Origin: Ehretia macrophylla
Lineage: Eukaryota > Streptophyta > Magnoliopsida > Boraginales > Ehretiaceae
Length of the DNA stretch: 64,000 nt
Reading direction: 5' to 3'
Assembly: GCA_037974665.1 (NCBI GenBank)
Contig: CM075770.1
Location: 260,501 to 324,500, forward strand
The translations under genes and the position numbers were made by a program. The notes under the pieces are model-generated. The model was not told the DNA's origin. It searched no databases and saw only the letters and a program-made list of their open reading frames with translations. This document shows, one piece after another, positions 45,918-58,790 of the stretch (position 1 is its first letter; every line of letters begins with the position of its first letter).

Positions 45918-47609
45918 TGTTGGCCTGAAAAGCTTATAATCTTTATTTTGATAATACAAAACATCTTAATTGTGATTTAGAATTCTTATTTGTATTTTGG
46001 GTAAGTTATTCAAATTCATCAACACATGATTGTCCCAAGCAAAGCCCACATCAACTTGTTCATTCAAAAGGATCAAATGCTAGCTTCAAAACAATTGGAT
46101 CAAAGTCAAAGCCCAAAAGGTATTCTTTTTTCTTGTCTCATTCAAATGAAGTCTCTTATGAGGAATCAAGCTATGAATACCCGAAGAAAAAGACTTCGCA
46201 ACTCAAAGAAATAAAGTTGAAGATTCGACGATAAAAATGGAATTACAAGGAAGGAGACGTGGCGACATAAGGGGTACCGACATTAAAAATGTTGTTTGCC
46301 TAAGTATGACTTGTATAGCTCATAATTTCTCCAAAAAAAAATTTCATAAAAGATTTTCTATTTGCAAAATATCCTTTGAACAATATTTTCAAAAAGGTCA
46401 TTACAAACTCATCTTTGAAAAATAAGACTTTTTGGATTTCAAACTCTTGTGACATAAAAATTGTTCTATATCTTTTTAAGAGTTTATGAAAATGTTTTGA
46501 GATGTTAAAAATGCTAGAAATACTATTTCGTAAGTGCCCTAAAAAATGCCCAAATACTTTATTATTTAACAAATTGTTTTGGGGCTCAAAAAGAACACTT
46601 TTCAGCATTTTAAGCATCCGGGCGTTACTCGCTTCATCCGGTCGACCAGATGAAGACCACAACGCCCGACAAAAAGCTCTAGTCCGGGCGTTACCTGTCT
46701 CATCCGGTCGACCGGATGAAGGGCTTAGCGACCGGATGAAGGGCTTAGCGACCGGATGGCTTAACAGGAAAATCCAGGATTTTTGCATTATATCCTTTTT
46801 GTGTCTAACTTTTTCCTCTTTTTAAGCCATGCTCTCTCACCATCTCAAACATCTATCCAAACCTTAATCTTCAGATTTTTAAGCTAATTCAAAGAGCTTT
46901 TCATATCATTTTCATTGAGAAATCTTGAGCTATCATTTTCATATCTTTGAGCAATTCAAAGTATTCTTCAATTGTAATATCAAACTCAAATAGGAGTTGC
47001 AATTGTCATTTATTTTATCACACAATCTTTGTAATACACTCTTTCACATAGATTGAGAGAATCATTGTGAGAAGAAGTATTGTAATCCTTTGTGGATTCA
47101 AAGGAAGAGAGGATAGTAGGTTAAGCTTCACCTATACTTGAAGGAGCTTGTGTAACTCTTGTGGACTTAAAAGTAATTGTAGTTGGTTTTTTCTTCACCA
47201 ACATTTGAAGAAGCATCTTAGTGAAGAGTTGTTAAATCCTAAGGGAAAGGAAGACCTTAGGTAGTGGACTAGGCTTCCGGGAGTGCGAACCCCTTGAAAA
47301 TCATCGTGTTTGATTTCTCTTACTTTATACTCTTTATTTTCAAGTCATTTACCTTCGTGTGGATATTGCTCATATTAACTGTTTGATAATTGTTGAGTTA
47401 TCTATTTGAAATTTATTTTTGAAGTTCTAATTACTTATCTAGTGTTATATACTTATGTGCTCACTAAGTGTTTGATAAATTGCCTACAAGAACTTCTAGA
47501 GTATTATCATCTTTCACTAGACATTATTTTCGCATCAAGAATTTTTAAATTGCTTAACCTTGCCAAACAACCTAATTCACCCTCTCTCTTAGGTTATCAA
47601 GGGCCAACA
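45918..47609 (+). repeat. 5' LTR of the SIRE-like element
   Basis: 1,692 bp, TGTTGG...CCAACA. It contains the GC-rich hairpin cluster at 46616-46760. ORFs in both directions across that cluster exist because the palindromes read 'SSGRPDE' on both strands; they are not genes. Confidence 0.9.
46616..46760. repeat. GC-rich palindrome cluster in the SIRE LTR
   Basis: Unit 1: outer stem CGGGCGTT (46619-46626) with AACGCCCG (46661-46668), enclosing an inner palindrome at 46632-46655 with one mismatch. Unit 2: a perfect 20-bp palindrome TCATCCGGTCGACCGGATGA at 46700-46719. It is followed by two tandem 20-bp units of GGGCTTAGCGACCGGATGAA (46721-46760). Sharply GC-rich against AT-rich surroundings. 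Confidence 0.85.
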
Positions 47610-47611
47610 AG

Positions 47612-47624
47612 TGGTATCAAGAGC
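47612..47624 (+). other. Primer-binding site of the SIRE-like element
   Basis: TGGTATCAAGAGC two bases after the 5' LTR. It matches the initiator tRNA-Met 3' end with one extra A, as is common in this group. Confidence 0.85.
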
Positions 47625-47665
47625 TAGTACTCTACATATAGTTTAACATCTAGTAGAGGATCCCT

Positions 47666-49119
47666 ATGGCAAGCTCATCAATGTCTAATATAGTTGAAGG
47701 ACAATATTCCTGTAGACCACCATTGTTTAATGGAACAAACTATTCTTTTTGAAAAACTAGGATGAGAATCTATATTCTAGCAAATGACATAAGAGTTTGG
47801 AATGTGATAAAAAAAAATGGACCAACCAATCCTACTCTAACTAAAAAGGAAGGAGAACAAAGTATCACTATCCCTAAACCGGAAAGAGACTATAATGATG
47901 ATGATTTTAAAATGTGTGAAAAAAACTTTAAAGCTATGGACATGTTATATCTTGCTTTAGATTCAAATGAGTTCAACAAAATTTTTGATATTGTTAATGC
48001 TCTAAAATCTATTTGAAAAGAATATTCTAACGAAGAATTGGTAGGAAAAGTTCTCCGAAGCTTAACCGAGCCATGAGAAGCTAAAGTAACGGCTATTGAG
48101 GAAGCTAGAAACCTCAAAACTCTCACTCTTAGTGAACTTATGAGATCTCTTATGAGCCATGAGTTGAAGAAGAAGGACCGAGAAGAAGAAAAAAGAAATA
48201 ACAAGAAGCCACTTGGACTTCTTGAATCAAAGGCTTACTCAAGTGATGAAGATGAAGAAAACAAAAAAGATGATGATGAGATAGCTCTTCTTACAAGGAA
48301 CTTTAAGAAAATTTTCAAATTCAAAAAGCTAAGCAAAGCTCCTTACAATAAGTTTATGAATAAATGGAGAAACAAACCAAAAGAAGAAGGGAGATGTTTC
48401 AATTGTGACAAGACGGGTCACATAAAAGGAAATTGTCCAAAACCAATCAAAACCAAGGGAGGAAAAGCTATGAAAGCAACATACGTTGATGACGATGCAT
48501 CAACCAATGAAGAAAGCGAAAATGAAGAAGTGGCAAACATCGTTGTCTTATGACAAAAGAGGATGGTGAGGTATGTTCTTCTTTTAACTTAGAATATTAT
48601 TCTTCTAGCTCATTAATTGATAATGAATGTTCTTTTGAAGAATTACAATATGAATTTTCTAAAATGTATTATAGTTTTGAAATTGCAATTATCAAGATAC
48701 ATGAACTTGAAAAGAAAAATAATACCTTAAAAGAAGAAAATAAGTTGCTTGAAAAAGACCGAAATTGTGCTCATGAAAAGGCACTTAAGATTCATTTTGA
48801 AAATGATAATCTTCAAACAAAAATTGAAAATCTTGAAAAAGAAAATCAAGGATTAAATGAAAGCTTAGCAAGATTTACAAAAGGAAAAGAAAATTTTGAT
48901 AAAATGCTTGGCTCACAAAAAATGGCTTTTGATAAAAGTAGAATAGAATATGAACCTTCTTCAAAACAAAAATCTCTAAAAAGTTATTTTGTAAAAGCAT
49001 CATCTTCTACAAATAAAGCATCAACATCAAAAGAATTTCAAAAAACATGCACCTATTATGAAAAATAAGGTCATATAATATCACATTGTAAATTTCGAAA
49101 TATGGTGGGTAGAGACTCT
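47666..49119 (+). pseudogene. SIRE-like gag, broken
   Basis: It starts 'MASSSMSNIVEGQYSCRPPL' at 47666, with a stop at about 47753 in a Trp position. The capsid-like part has a large internal loss near 48015 (after 'FDIVNALKSI' it jumps to 'KEYSNEELVGKVLRSL'). The frame at 48140-48553 ends with the CCHC knuckle 'CFNCDKTGHIKGNC'. The overlapping frame at 48550-49068 is a Lys/Glu-rich coiled coil ('HELEKKNNTLKEENKLLEK') and a second, altered knuckle. Gag would form the virus-like particle. Several stops and shifts make it non-functional. Confidence 0.82.
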
Positions 49120-49229
49120 AACATTCCTTCTTGGCTCAAACCAAAATGGATTATTAAATGTGCTAAAAATCAATACTAATAATCTAGGACCCAATAGAAC
49201 TTGGGGACCAAAATTTTGTTTTTGTATAT

Positions 49230-50205
49230 AGGTTACCCTAAGGATGAAGTATGAAGGAAATTGGGTCATTGATAGTGGATGTTCAAGGCATATGACCAGT
49301 GATCCATCTCTTTTCTATGAGCCTATCAAAAAATACAAAGGTTTTGTGAGTTTAGAAATAATGAGAAAGGTAAAATTATTGGTAACAGTAGCATTAGAAA
49401 TAAAAATAATATATCTATCCATGATGTGTTACTTGTGAAAAGTTTGCAACATAATTTGCTAAGTGTAAGTCAACTATGTGATAATGATTATCTAGTTGAA
49501 TTTAAATCATCATGTTGCACCGTTTTTGACAAAATGAAAAATGTGTTATTTATTGCAAATAGACATGAAAATGTCTATATCGTTGATTTTAAAAGTATAT
49601 CATGTCAAAATGTCAATTGTTTAATCACAACAAATGAAGAATCTTGGTTATGGCATAGAAGATTAAGACATATTAGCATGGATCTACTTGGTCTCAAAAG
49701 TGATGCTTTCAATGAGTTTGCAAAATTCTGTAAAAGAGTACAAAATGAGAAAGGATACTACATTTCATGCATTCATAGTGATCAAGACACGGAATTCATA
49801 AATGCATCTTTTGTGGAATTATGTGAACAAAATGGCATTGAGCATAACTTTCAACAAAATGGGATTGTTGAAAGAAAAAACCAAACTCTACAAGAAATGG
49901 CAACAACAATGTTGAAAGAAAATAATTTGCCTACATACTTTTGGGGAGAAGCTGTAAATACGGCTTGCTATGTTTTAAATAGAGTTTTAATTAGACCTTC
50001 TCTCAAGAAAACTCCATATGATCTATGGAAAGGACGTACTCCAAATATTTCACATTTTAAAATTTTTGGATGTAAATGCTTCATCTTAAATAACAAAGAT
50101 CATCTTGGTAAGTTTGATTCAAAATCTGATGAACGTATTTTTATTGGTTATTCTTCTAGAAGCAAGGCATATCGAGTATACAATAAAAAGAACCTCGGTA
50201 ATTGA
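49230..50205 (+). pseudogene. SIRE-like pol part 1: protease and integrase with internal deletion
   Basis: The protease block 'NWVIDSGCSRHMTSD' at about 49260 keeps the catalytic DSG. A frameshift near 49430 leads to 'SLQHNLLSVSQLCDNDYLVE', then the GAG-pre-integrase 'WLWHRRLRHISMDLL'. There it jumps directly to 'KSDAFNEFAKFCKRVQNEKG', losing the zinc-binding CC and the first catalytic Asp. The remaining core has 'CIHSDQDTEFIN' and 'QQNGIVERKNQTLQEM' (catalytic D and E), with a short deletion before it. It ends at 50203-50205. Integrase would insert the cDNA; this copy cannot. Confidence 0.82.
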
Positions 50206-50927
50206 GGAATTTATGCATATTAATTTTGATGAAACTGACCACTTTATGTCAAGAAAAGATGAAGATGATGATGTAAGCTTTCAATAAGTTGAAGAACAAG
50301 GTCAACCTATTTCTACAAGTAAAGAAGGTAATACATCCACAAGAAATCTAATTGATACTCCAATTGAGGAAGAACAACCAACATCAATTGATCAAATCAT
50401 ATCAACAAATCAAGATCTTCCAAAATGTTGAAAATTTGTCAAAAATAATCCAAATGATTAAATCCTCGGAGATCCATCACAAGGTTTAAGAACTCGTTCC
50501 AATCTAAACACTTTTTGTGAACATGTTGCTTTTATATCTCAAATTGAACCTAAGAATATAAAAGAAGCATTATTGGATGATGATTGGATTATTGCTATGC
50601 AAGAAGAGCTTAATCAATTCGAAAGAAATCAAGTTTGGACTTTAGTTGAAAGACCTAGTAATTACCTGATTATTGGTACAAAATGTGTTTTCTGAAACAA
50701 ACTAGATGAATTCGGTAATGTAACTAGAAATAAGGCTAGATTGGTTGCCCAAGGATATAACCAAGAAGAAGGAATAGACTATGAAGAACCTTTGCACCGG
50801 TAGCTCAACTTGAATTGATTCAATTGTTCCTAGAATTTACTTGTTTTATGAACTCAAAGGTTTATCAAATGGATGACAAAACTACTTTCTTAAATGGTTA
50901 TCTTCAAGAAGAAGTTTATGTTGAACA
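50206..50927 (+). pseudogene. SIRE-like pol part 2: N-terminal reverse transcriptase
   Basis: Recognisable segments in shifting frames: 'GLRTRSNLNTFCEH', 'ALLDDDWIIAMQEELNQFER', 'VWTLVERP', 'NKARLVAQGYNQEEGIDYEE' (the start of copia RT) and, after a one-base shift near 50790, 'MDDKTTFLNGYLQEEVYVE'. Stops occur at about 50285, 50429, 50461 and 50694. The RT is cut at 50927 by the nested copia element and resumes at 60875 with 'QPPGFENTN'-type sequence. Confidence 0.85.
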
Positions 50928-51747
50928 TGAAAGAACCATTGCAATAGGTGAATCACAACATACATAATGAGCTAGGTGGAAGCAAAAACCATGATTTCAA
51001 AAATTTTCAGCATCATAACATTTGTATTCACCATAATAGCTTATGTCTAGTCCATGTAATCAACAAAACTACTACATATATAACTATATATATGAATGAA
51101 CAAGAGTTATCAAGGTATACCTCTTGAAGATTCAGCCAAGAAGATGAAGAAGCACTACAAGAATGATGACAAGCCTTTCACACCTTGCAAAAGCACTAGT
51201 TTGTCCACACAAGCATCCAAGAGCTTCTCCTCCACAAACCAAATGTATGTACTAGCTATTTGGATGGAAATATGAGCTTACACAAGGGTTGAAAGCAAGA
51301 GAAAAATCTGCCCAAGCTTTGCAAGCAATGGACGAAAATGGAGAGAAAAAGAGAGAGAGAAAAAATTCAGATTTTTGCTCTTGTGTGTTCGCCTCATAAA
51401 ATCTGATTTTTCTTGCTCCTTTTTGTTGTGTTAAAATTCTGATTTTTCATTCTTGCTTTCTATGCATATATGTTATCTACGCATACTTATGTCTTGTGCA
51501 TTTGAAGTCTTCCATGCATTCAAGCTTTCAAGACAACCTTGTGTCATGAAAATGTAGCCTTCTATGCATTTATGTCTCCTATGCAACTTTGTGTCTTGTG
51601 TAATTATTATTATATATATTTATTGGACTGAATATTATAGTGGAAAAATATGTATTTTTCCACTAACTTGCCAAGTATTAATCCTAGCCATAGATTCTAA
51701 TCAAGATCAAATCTTGGCCTTTGGATGTCATCATCTTTTGTTAATTA

Positions 51748-51814
<67 letters not shown>

Positions 51815-53053
51815 ATATATACATATGATTAAATTAATCATAATCTATATTAGATTAATTTATTGTAAACTAACTTTCTATATTTATACTTTGGCCCTAA
51901 TACTTTTAATAATTATATTTTTGGCCCATTACAACTTAATGATCAAATACAACAACGTTAACTCCTAAACGTTTCCAAACCTTTTGTAAACTCATTATAG
52001 AAACTCTATTCATGATACTCGAACGTGTGTGACTCTCTAAATTCACCACTGTATAGCGATGAAGGACCATTAAACCCTTTTAATCTATTCCAAAAAATGT
52101 CCCCGTCATTATCGGAATACCCTCACGTTCTAGAGTGACGTCTAGTAACATATCAAGACAATATATACGGTAATGAAGTCAATCTCTTGTGAATCTATTT
52201 ACAGTCACAAATTAACATACAATTCGATCCTTTTGTTAATATGTCCCGATCGAATAAGGACCATGATATGATTAAGTCCATTGGTTCGATTCTATGCTTA
52301 GATCTAAACGGTAGAATGAGATATGATATTCATGGAAATACTCCTTTCCATCATCACGCCTTGGCCAAGGACTTCCTCATTCAACTACCGAAATTATATC
52401 GCATAGGACATCGCTTCCTATCGGAAGTTAACAGATCCTATCTTGATAATTACATGTCAATCTCTATACTGAAGTAGTAAACTGGAAAAAGGCCGTAACC
52501 CATCTTTATTAACAAAGACAAGTATTGTCCTAATGCTAAAATCTAAACCCCGATATATCAGACATCCGTAATTTCTCAAGTTAGAGGATTACTTGCACAA
52601 TCGCAACGAGTAATAAAACTATTAATCCAAAGTCATGTAGTTTATTACTCATACCACATTCAATGATCTATTCCACTAATAATCATTCATATGTAAGTTA
52701 ATCACATCCCATGCTATTATGGCTCGAGGCTCGCCATCATTTATCATTAATATCATATATTAATCAAAAGTAACTACATATAATAGTTCATAATTGATTA
52801 TTCTAGTCCTGGTTGAATAATCTAAGGACTATGAATAACTTTTAATGCTAATCATATTAAAGAAATACGCCAAGATATTCTAAACAACTTTTAGAATATA
52901 TTTCTTCTAAGAAAAAACATAAGGACACATTCATACAATATAAGACGGAGAATATGAATGTCAACTCAAAATGCCATTAATAAAACATATATTTACATCA
53001 AAATTCCCTACATAGGTCATCTAACTATACTGTATTAGGGCATATCTCTAACA
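50928..53053 (-). repeat. 3' LTR of the nested copia element
   Basis: 2,126 bp, TGAAAGAACC...CTCTAACA on the plus strand. It includes a (TA)n run at about 51750-51810, about twice as long as that in the other LTR. A purine tract (AAGTAGGAGAT on the minus strand) lies immediately inside it at 53054-53064. Confidence 0.92.
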
Positions 53054-53088
53054 ATCTCCTACTTGCACTAATGCTACATTACATAGAA

Positions 53089-53955
53089 CTAGCGCATCAT
53101 ACTATGGTATCGTATACCCATCTTCTTAAGATGATAATCCAGCTGTGACTGACTCATAGGCTTGGTGAGTGGGTCAACTACATTATCCAATGTAGGAATT
53201 ATAATATGAAACCTCCTTTCAATATGTTTGGATTTTTGGTGAGATCTTGGTTCCTTGGCTTGTGTAATAGCCCCATTGTTATCGCAGTACAACGGTATTG
53301 GTAACTCAATGGATGGAACCACTTCGAGCTCTGTCAAGAACTTCCTTATCCAAACTGCTTCCTTTGCAGCATCACATGCAGCGATGTATTCAGCTTCAGT
53401 TGTGGAATCAGCAGTTACCGGCTGTTTTGAACTTTTCCAACAGACTGCCCCTCCATTACATACAAAGACAAACCCAGATGTAGACTTTCTATCATCTTTA
53501 TCAGATTGAAAATCTGAATCAGTGTATCCGTCCACACGGAGTTCACCGTCTCCATAAATTAAGACAAGATCCTTAGTTCTTTGCAAGTACTTCAGGATAT
53601 GTTTTACAGCAATCCAGTGTCCTTCACCTGGATCGGACTGATATCTGCTCGTAATACTTACTGCATAAGCAAGATCAGGCTGCGTACATAGCATAGCATA
53701 CATGAGACTGCCTATGGCGGAAGCATAAGGCACTTTATCCATGCGTTGCCTTTCCTCGTCGGTTTTAGGAGACATTTCCTTAGAAAGGTGCACACCGTGC
53801 CTCATAGGCAAGAGACATTTCTTTGAACTTTCCATCTTGAATTTCTTCAAGATCCGCTCTATGTACATGCTCTGAGATAAGCCAATTAATCTTTTCGTTC
53901 TATCTCTATAGCCACGAATCCCCAAAATATAAGTGGCTTCTCCTAAATCTTTCAT
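53089..53955 (-). pseudogene. Nested copia pol: RT C-terminus and RNase H
   Basis: A 288-codon open frame: 'MKDLGEATYILGI' (start of the RT C-terminal block), 'YASAIGSLMYAMLCTQPDLAYA', then RNase H with 'DGYTDSDFQSDKDDRKSTSG' (catalytic D), 'SSKQPVTADSTTEAEYIA' (E) and 'PIPLYCDNNGAI' (D). It ends with 'VVDPLTKPMSQSQLDYHLKK', the usual copia C-terminus. The frame is intact to its end but is cut off from the upstream RT by frameshifts near 53957, so the polyprotein is broken. The YVDD motif lies just upstream at about 54030. Confidence 0.88.
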
Positions 53956-53959
53956 GGAA

Positions 53960-54600
53960 ATTTATTACTTAACCAAATTTTCGTGGACATCATATGACCC
54001 GTGTCATTTCCCATAATGAGAATGTCATCAACATACAAGATCAGAAAAGTGGTCGCACTCCCACTAACCTTCTTGTAAACACATTGTTCATCTTCATTCC
54101 TCATGAAACTGAACTCTTTGATCTCATTATTGAATCGGATGTTTCAAGACCGAGAAGCTTGTTTAAGACCATAAATTGATCTTTTAAGCTTACATACTTT
54201 ATGATCCTTGGATTCAAAACCCAAAGGCTGCTCCATATAGATATCTTCATCTAGATATCCATTCAAGAACGCAGTTTTGACATCCATCTGCCAAATATCA
54301 TAATCATAGTATGCTGCAATAACAAGCATAATGCGATGGACTTAAGCATGGCTATAGGTGAAAACGTTTCGTCGTAGTCAACACCTTGTTTCTGACGAAA
54401 ACCTTTTGCAACTAGCCTTGCTTTAAAAGTCTCAACTTTTCCATCAACTCCAAGTTTTCTCTTGAATACCCATTTGCAACCTATAGGTACAATTCCTTCA
54501 GGTGGGTCTACCAAGGTCCAAACATCATTGGAGTACATGGAGTCCATTTCAATTTGCATTGCCTGCTTTCATTTCTCAGAATCGATATCACGTATCGCTT
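53960..54600 (-). pseudogene. Nested copia pol: N-terminal RT fragments
   Basis: Three frames carry 'MDSMYSNDVWTLVDPPEGIV', 'GCKWVFKRK', 'ARLVAKGFRQKQGVDYDETF', then 'WQMDVKTAFLNGYLDEDIYM', 'KLKRSIYGLKQASRS' and, close to 54030, 'LYVDDILIM' (catalytic). These are the ordered motifs of copia RT. Frameshifts near 54320, 54145 and 53960 break it. Confidence 0.85.
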
Positions 54601-54890
54601 CTTCATAAGTAGTAGGATCATCAATATGATCATTATCCCCTACCACAAATAGTTTTTGTGCTTCCTCAAGAAGATACCCATATCGTTCAGGAGAATAGGA
54701 TATTGACGACTTGTTCTGGAATATGCTAAACAGGTTCGGGATCTTGATTCAGGTCTATTTGTGGTTCAGAGGACCCTTCCTCTATTTCTATTTTCCTCCC
54801 GCTGCCACCTTCTTGAACAAACTCTTTTTCAAGAAAGATAGCATCACAGCTGATCACAACCCTTTGATCACTAGGAAAGTAGAAATAATA

Positions 54891-56138
54891 TCATTTAGTT
54901 TCCTTAAGATATCCCACAAACCTACCCTTATCAGATCTGGCTTCCAACTTATCTGTCTTAAGTTTCTTAACAAAAGCAGGACAACCCCAAATCTTAATGT
55001 GATTAAGACTTGGTTTCCTACCAACCCATATCTCATACGGAGTAGTACGAACAGTTTTAGTTGGAACCCTATTCAACAAGTAGATAGCTGTCAAAAGTGC
55101 ATGACCCCACAATGAAATGGGAAGATCGGTGTAACTGATCATAGATCGTACCATATCCATTAATGTACGATTCCTACGTTCAGATACCCTATTCAATTGT
55201 GGTGTAGCAGGTAGTGTTGTTTGTGATATTATACCAACTTCTTTGAGATAGTCAAGAAACTCAGTACTCAAGTATTCACCTCCACGATCAGATCGCAAAG
55301 TTTTAATACTTTTTCCTAATTGGTTTTCTACTTTAGCTTTAAACTCTTTGAATTTTTCAAAAGCTTCAGACTTATACTTCATTAAGTATACATAACCACA
55401 TTGTGAATAATCATCGGTAAAAGTTATGAAGTAGTAATAACCACCACGAGCCATTTCTCTAAATGGTCCACAAACATCACTATGTATCAATGCTAACAAT
55501 TCGGTAGCTCTTACACCTTGTCCAATAAAATGTGACTTAGTCATTTTACCAAGGATACATGATTCGCATGTAGGGCTGGGCTCAAATCCCAATAAACCAA
55601 TAAGTTCATTTTGAGCCATACTTGCAATTCTTTTATCATTGATATGACCAAGTCTTAAGTGCCATAATTGTTTAGGATTGATTTGATTATCTCTAGGTCG
55701 TTTTTGTTTTGAAGTGGAAGTGGAAGTAGAATATATATGCATACATTCATTCATGTCAAGATGATAAAGTCCGTTCACCAAAATGGCTTTGCCGATATAT
55801 TCATTACAATAGAGAATATTACACAAGTCATTAATAAAGGAAAATTCATAACCTTCCTGAGTAAGCCTAGGAATAGACACTATATTCCTAATAGCTTGAG
55901 GTACAAACAAAACATCTTTCAAAATCAAGACATGCCTTGGAGGCATATCTATATGCACTTCTCCTTTAGCTAAAGCCGCAACACTTGCACCATTGCCAAC
56001 TTTCAAAACAACCTGCCGCTTCCCAAGCGCACTCGAATCATTTAGAATCTGTTTACAAACACAAATGTGAGATGTATCACCAGAAACCAAAATCCAAGAA
56101 GTATAACGATGACTAATAGACAAATTAGTCTCAATCAC
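54891..56138 (-). pseudogene. Nested copia pol: protease remnant and integrase
   Basis: A 415-codon frame. It begins with 'WILVSGDTSHICVCKQ', the protease block in which the catalytic Asp of DSG is replaced by Val. Next come the GAG-pre-integrase 'LWHLRLGHINDKRI' and the zinc-binding 'CESCILGKM', then the integrase core: 'LIHSDVCGPF' (D), 'TLRSDRGGEYLSTEFLDYL' (D), 'ERRNRTLMDMVRSMI' (E region). It ends in the 'HIKIWGCPAF' and 'KGRFVGY' segments. Long and uninterrupted, but the protease is dead and the frame stops before RT. Confidence 0.88.
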
Positions 56139-56180
56139 AAAAGCAAAAGAATCATTACCTTTCTCAGCAACTACCTTAGC

Positions 56181-57010
56181 TCACTGCTCCTTCAGCACTT
56201 GAAGGTACAAAGGACAGTTCCTTTTCCAGTGACCATCCTTCTTGCAGTGATAACATGTCCCCTTAGGGGTGATAACTTTCCCTTTTGGCTTAACCACCCC
56301 ACCAGAAGCCTTTGGAGTAGAGACTTTCTTTTTGTTGTTCTTCTTCTTCTTGTTTTTCGATTTAGAGCTAGAAGAAGGAGCAACAGCAAGAACGGTCTCC
56401 TTTCCTTTACCCTTCATTTGACCTTGTGCAGTGGTCAACATGTTCAACAACTCAGGTAAAGAAGCCTTCAACTTGTTCATTTGAAAATTTATGATGAATT
56501 GGCTGAATGACGGTGGCAGAGATTGCAGAATTAGATCAGTCTGGAGCTAATAGTTCATTGTGAAATCAAACTCCTCAAGCTGAGTGATCATATCAATCAT
56601 CCTGAGGGTATGTTTGCTCACATCGGAACCCTTATCCATCCGAGCCCTAAACAATTCTTTAGATATCTCGTATCTAACAACGCGACTTTGCTCACCATAC
56701 AATTCTCGCAAATTCCGAATCATGTTAGCGGCATCAGACATATTCTCATGCTGACGCTGCAGATCATTATTAAAAAAGCGAGAATGTAGCTCTTAGCCCT
56801 TAAGTCATGTTCAACCCATTCTTCATAAGTTTCACGTTCTGCCTCGGTGGCAGTGGCAGGCAGTGTAGCCGGATGGGCTTTTTCCAAAACGTAATAAATT
56901 TTTTTCATTCTCAAAATGATTTGTAGATTGTGAAACCAGTCTTTAAAATTTGGTTCAGTTAACATATTCTTATCAAGAATGCGAGATGACGGTTTTGAAA
57001 AAGAAGCCAT
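56181..57010 (-). pseudogene. Nested copia gag
   Basis: It starts 'MASFSKPSSRILDKNML' at 57010 and continues 'NFKDWFHNLQIILRMKKIYY' (the copia gag N-terminal domain). Frames shift at about 56740 ('NLRELYGEQSRVVRYEISKE') and 56540. The last frame has a Lys-rich linker and the CCHC knuckle 'CYHCKKDGHWKRNC' at about 56240. It would bind and package the RNA. Broken by at least two shifts. Confidence 0.85.
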
Positions 57011-58790
57011 GATAAACTTTAGGAAATATAATGGAGAAAAGAAGATTGCAAGTTAATATAAACATGAAGGACTATTTAACAAGGACTTAAAAGTAAATAG
57101 TACTCCCACTAATTATATCGAATCTCACACTCCCTAAGTAAGAATCGTGAACCTAAAAGACTCCTTAGTAGGTGACCAATTTCTCTTCACACGGATATCT
57201 CTGAGCTTTAGTGCATTATTGAAATATGCGTTCAAGAGTTAACAACAATTTGTTCTCTATTTCACTAAATAGGATATGGTCAATTTTAGTCCCCAAATCA
57301 CTTTAATCTCAGCTTTAGTCCCTTATTGACTAAGTGATCTAGTTAGATCAAATCTGCCATCTAAACGTTATGCGACAATTTGAATCCTATGACCTCAACT
57401 TTAGTGTGTTCTTGGCCACATGATATTGGTACACAACTACATCACTATGTATGCTAGAATCTCATTGAAACTTATTGTGAGCTATATCTTTCTACCTTTG
57501 GGTTAGACAAGAAATAACCATTTTAAGTTAATAAGTTCTAGGATGGCGGTGGGCTACGATAAACTCTTTTACCGTTTAAATCTAATGTGAGTTTGCACGT
57601 AGGGAGGTTTGAAACATCCTAAGATCTCACATATGCACATAAGACTATTAAATAAGCTAACATCACATATAGCAAATAAAATAGCAAATATGCAAAATAT
57701 ATGATGGTGGATCATGGACTTGGGCTAAATTAAATCAAGAAGAACCCTAAACCTAATAAGCACATCAAATGTCTTCCACGGTCTTGATTTCTTGATTTCA
57801 CCAAACATCCAATGGCCTCCCAACTCCTTAAACGCCTTGAATGATCTTCTTACAAACTCCTTGAAGATTTTCATACATTATGCCTCACTACAAGATTCTC
57901 TCAAGTGCAAGAAAATAAATTGAGACTTATGTCTCTATTACAACCCAAACGAATGATTAAATTAGTTACAAAGCCATCTAATGAAATTACAACCAATCAT
58001 TCATCCAATAACCAAGTCCATGATCAAATTCACTATCCATTCATCCACACAAACTCATAAATCAAAGTAAATGCATCACATACATCATCAACTAAGCAAT
58101 GCAAGTTAGACAGTAAACAAGCAATGCAACAAGTTTCATATTTTGACATTTTAACATCTCATGTTAAACAATACATAAAAGAACTCAATAAAACCATTTT
58201 AAACACATATTTGTTGAATAAGGCCCAACACAAATCCTTTATCATTTCATGGCCCGATTTGAGTTCTTAGTTTCTCATAGCTTTCAATTTTATGACATAT
58301 TATAAATCTGTTGCACATGTACCAAATGATTTGATTCATTTAACATATCTAGAGTTCTCAAAAAATTTTGAAATTTTACAGAGAGATATCTCTTCGAGTG
58401 TAGATAGTTTTAGAATCAAACATAGCTCAATTCGGAGTTAAACTCACTAAGTTATGCCTCTCGTAACAGAAACTATGCAGTTTCTTCACAATAGCACGAG
58501 AATCAGTGAGCTTGCATAAATTGATATAAATCACATCCTTAAACACGAAATTACGAGATGCATATTAGAGGATGAAATGTTCTACTATCTCTATAGCATA
58601 ATGTGTCCAAAAATTAGCCATAAACAACAACATTTGGGCAGTCAAAACAGCCATACAAAAACAGTGGACAGTTAAGTTGCACAAAATTTCTAAGCATCTA
58701 TCCATGCAAAGATTGTGTTTTAGTTCTCTTGTGCTCAAAACTCTTGAAACCTTTAGCATATATATGTGATTACATGGACTACACAAACAA
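57011..58790 (-). other. Long untranslated leader of the nested copia element
   Basis: About 1.8 kb between the primer site and gag, AT-rich, with no recognisable domain. The 92-codon ORF at 58565-58843 crosses into the LTR and is probably incidental. The length is unusual for a copia leader. Confidence 0.6.

Noticed and set aside
46300..46825. Long ORFs on both strands across the SIRE LTR with repeated 'SSGRPDE' peptides
   Set aside because: The palindromes read the same on both strands, so the peptide repeat follows from DNA symmetry. The ORFs lie in an LTR and have no other protein features.
51750..51810. (TA)n run as an origin or regulatory site
   Set aside because: A simple microsatellite in an LTR whose length differs between the two LTRs of the same element.
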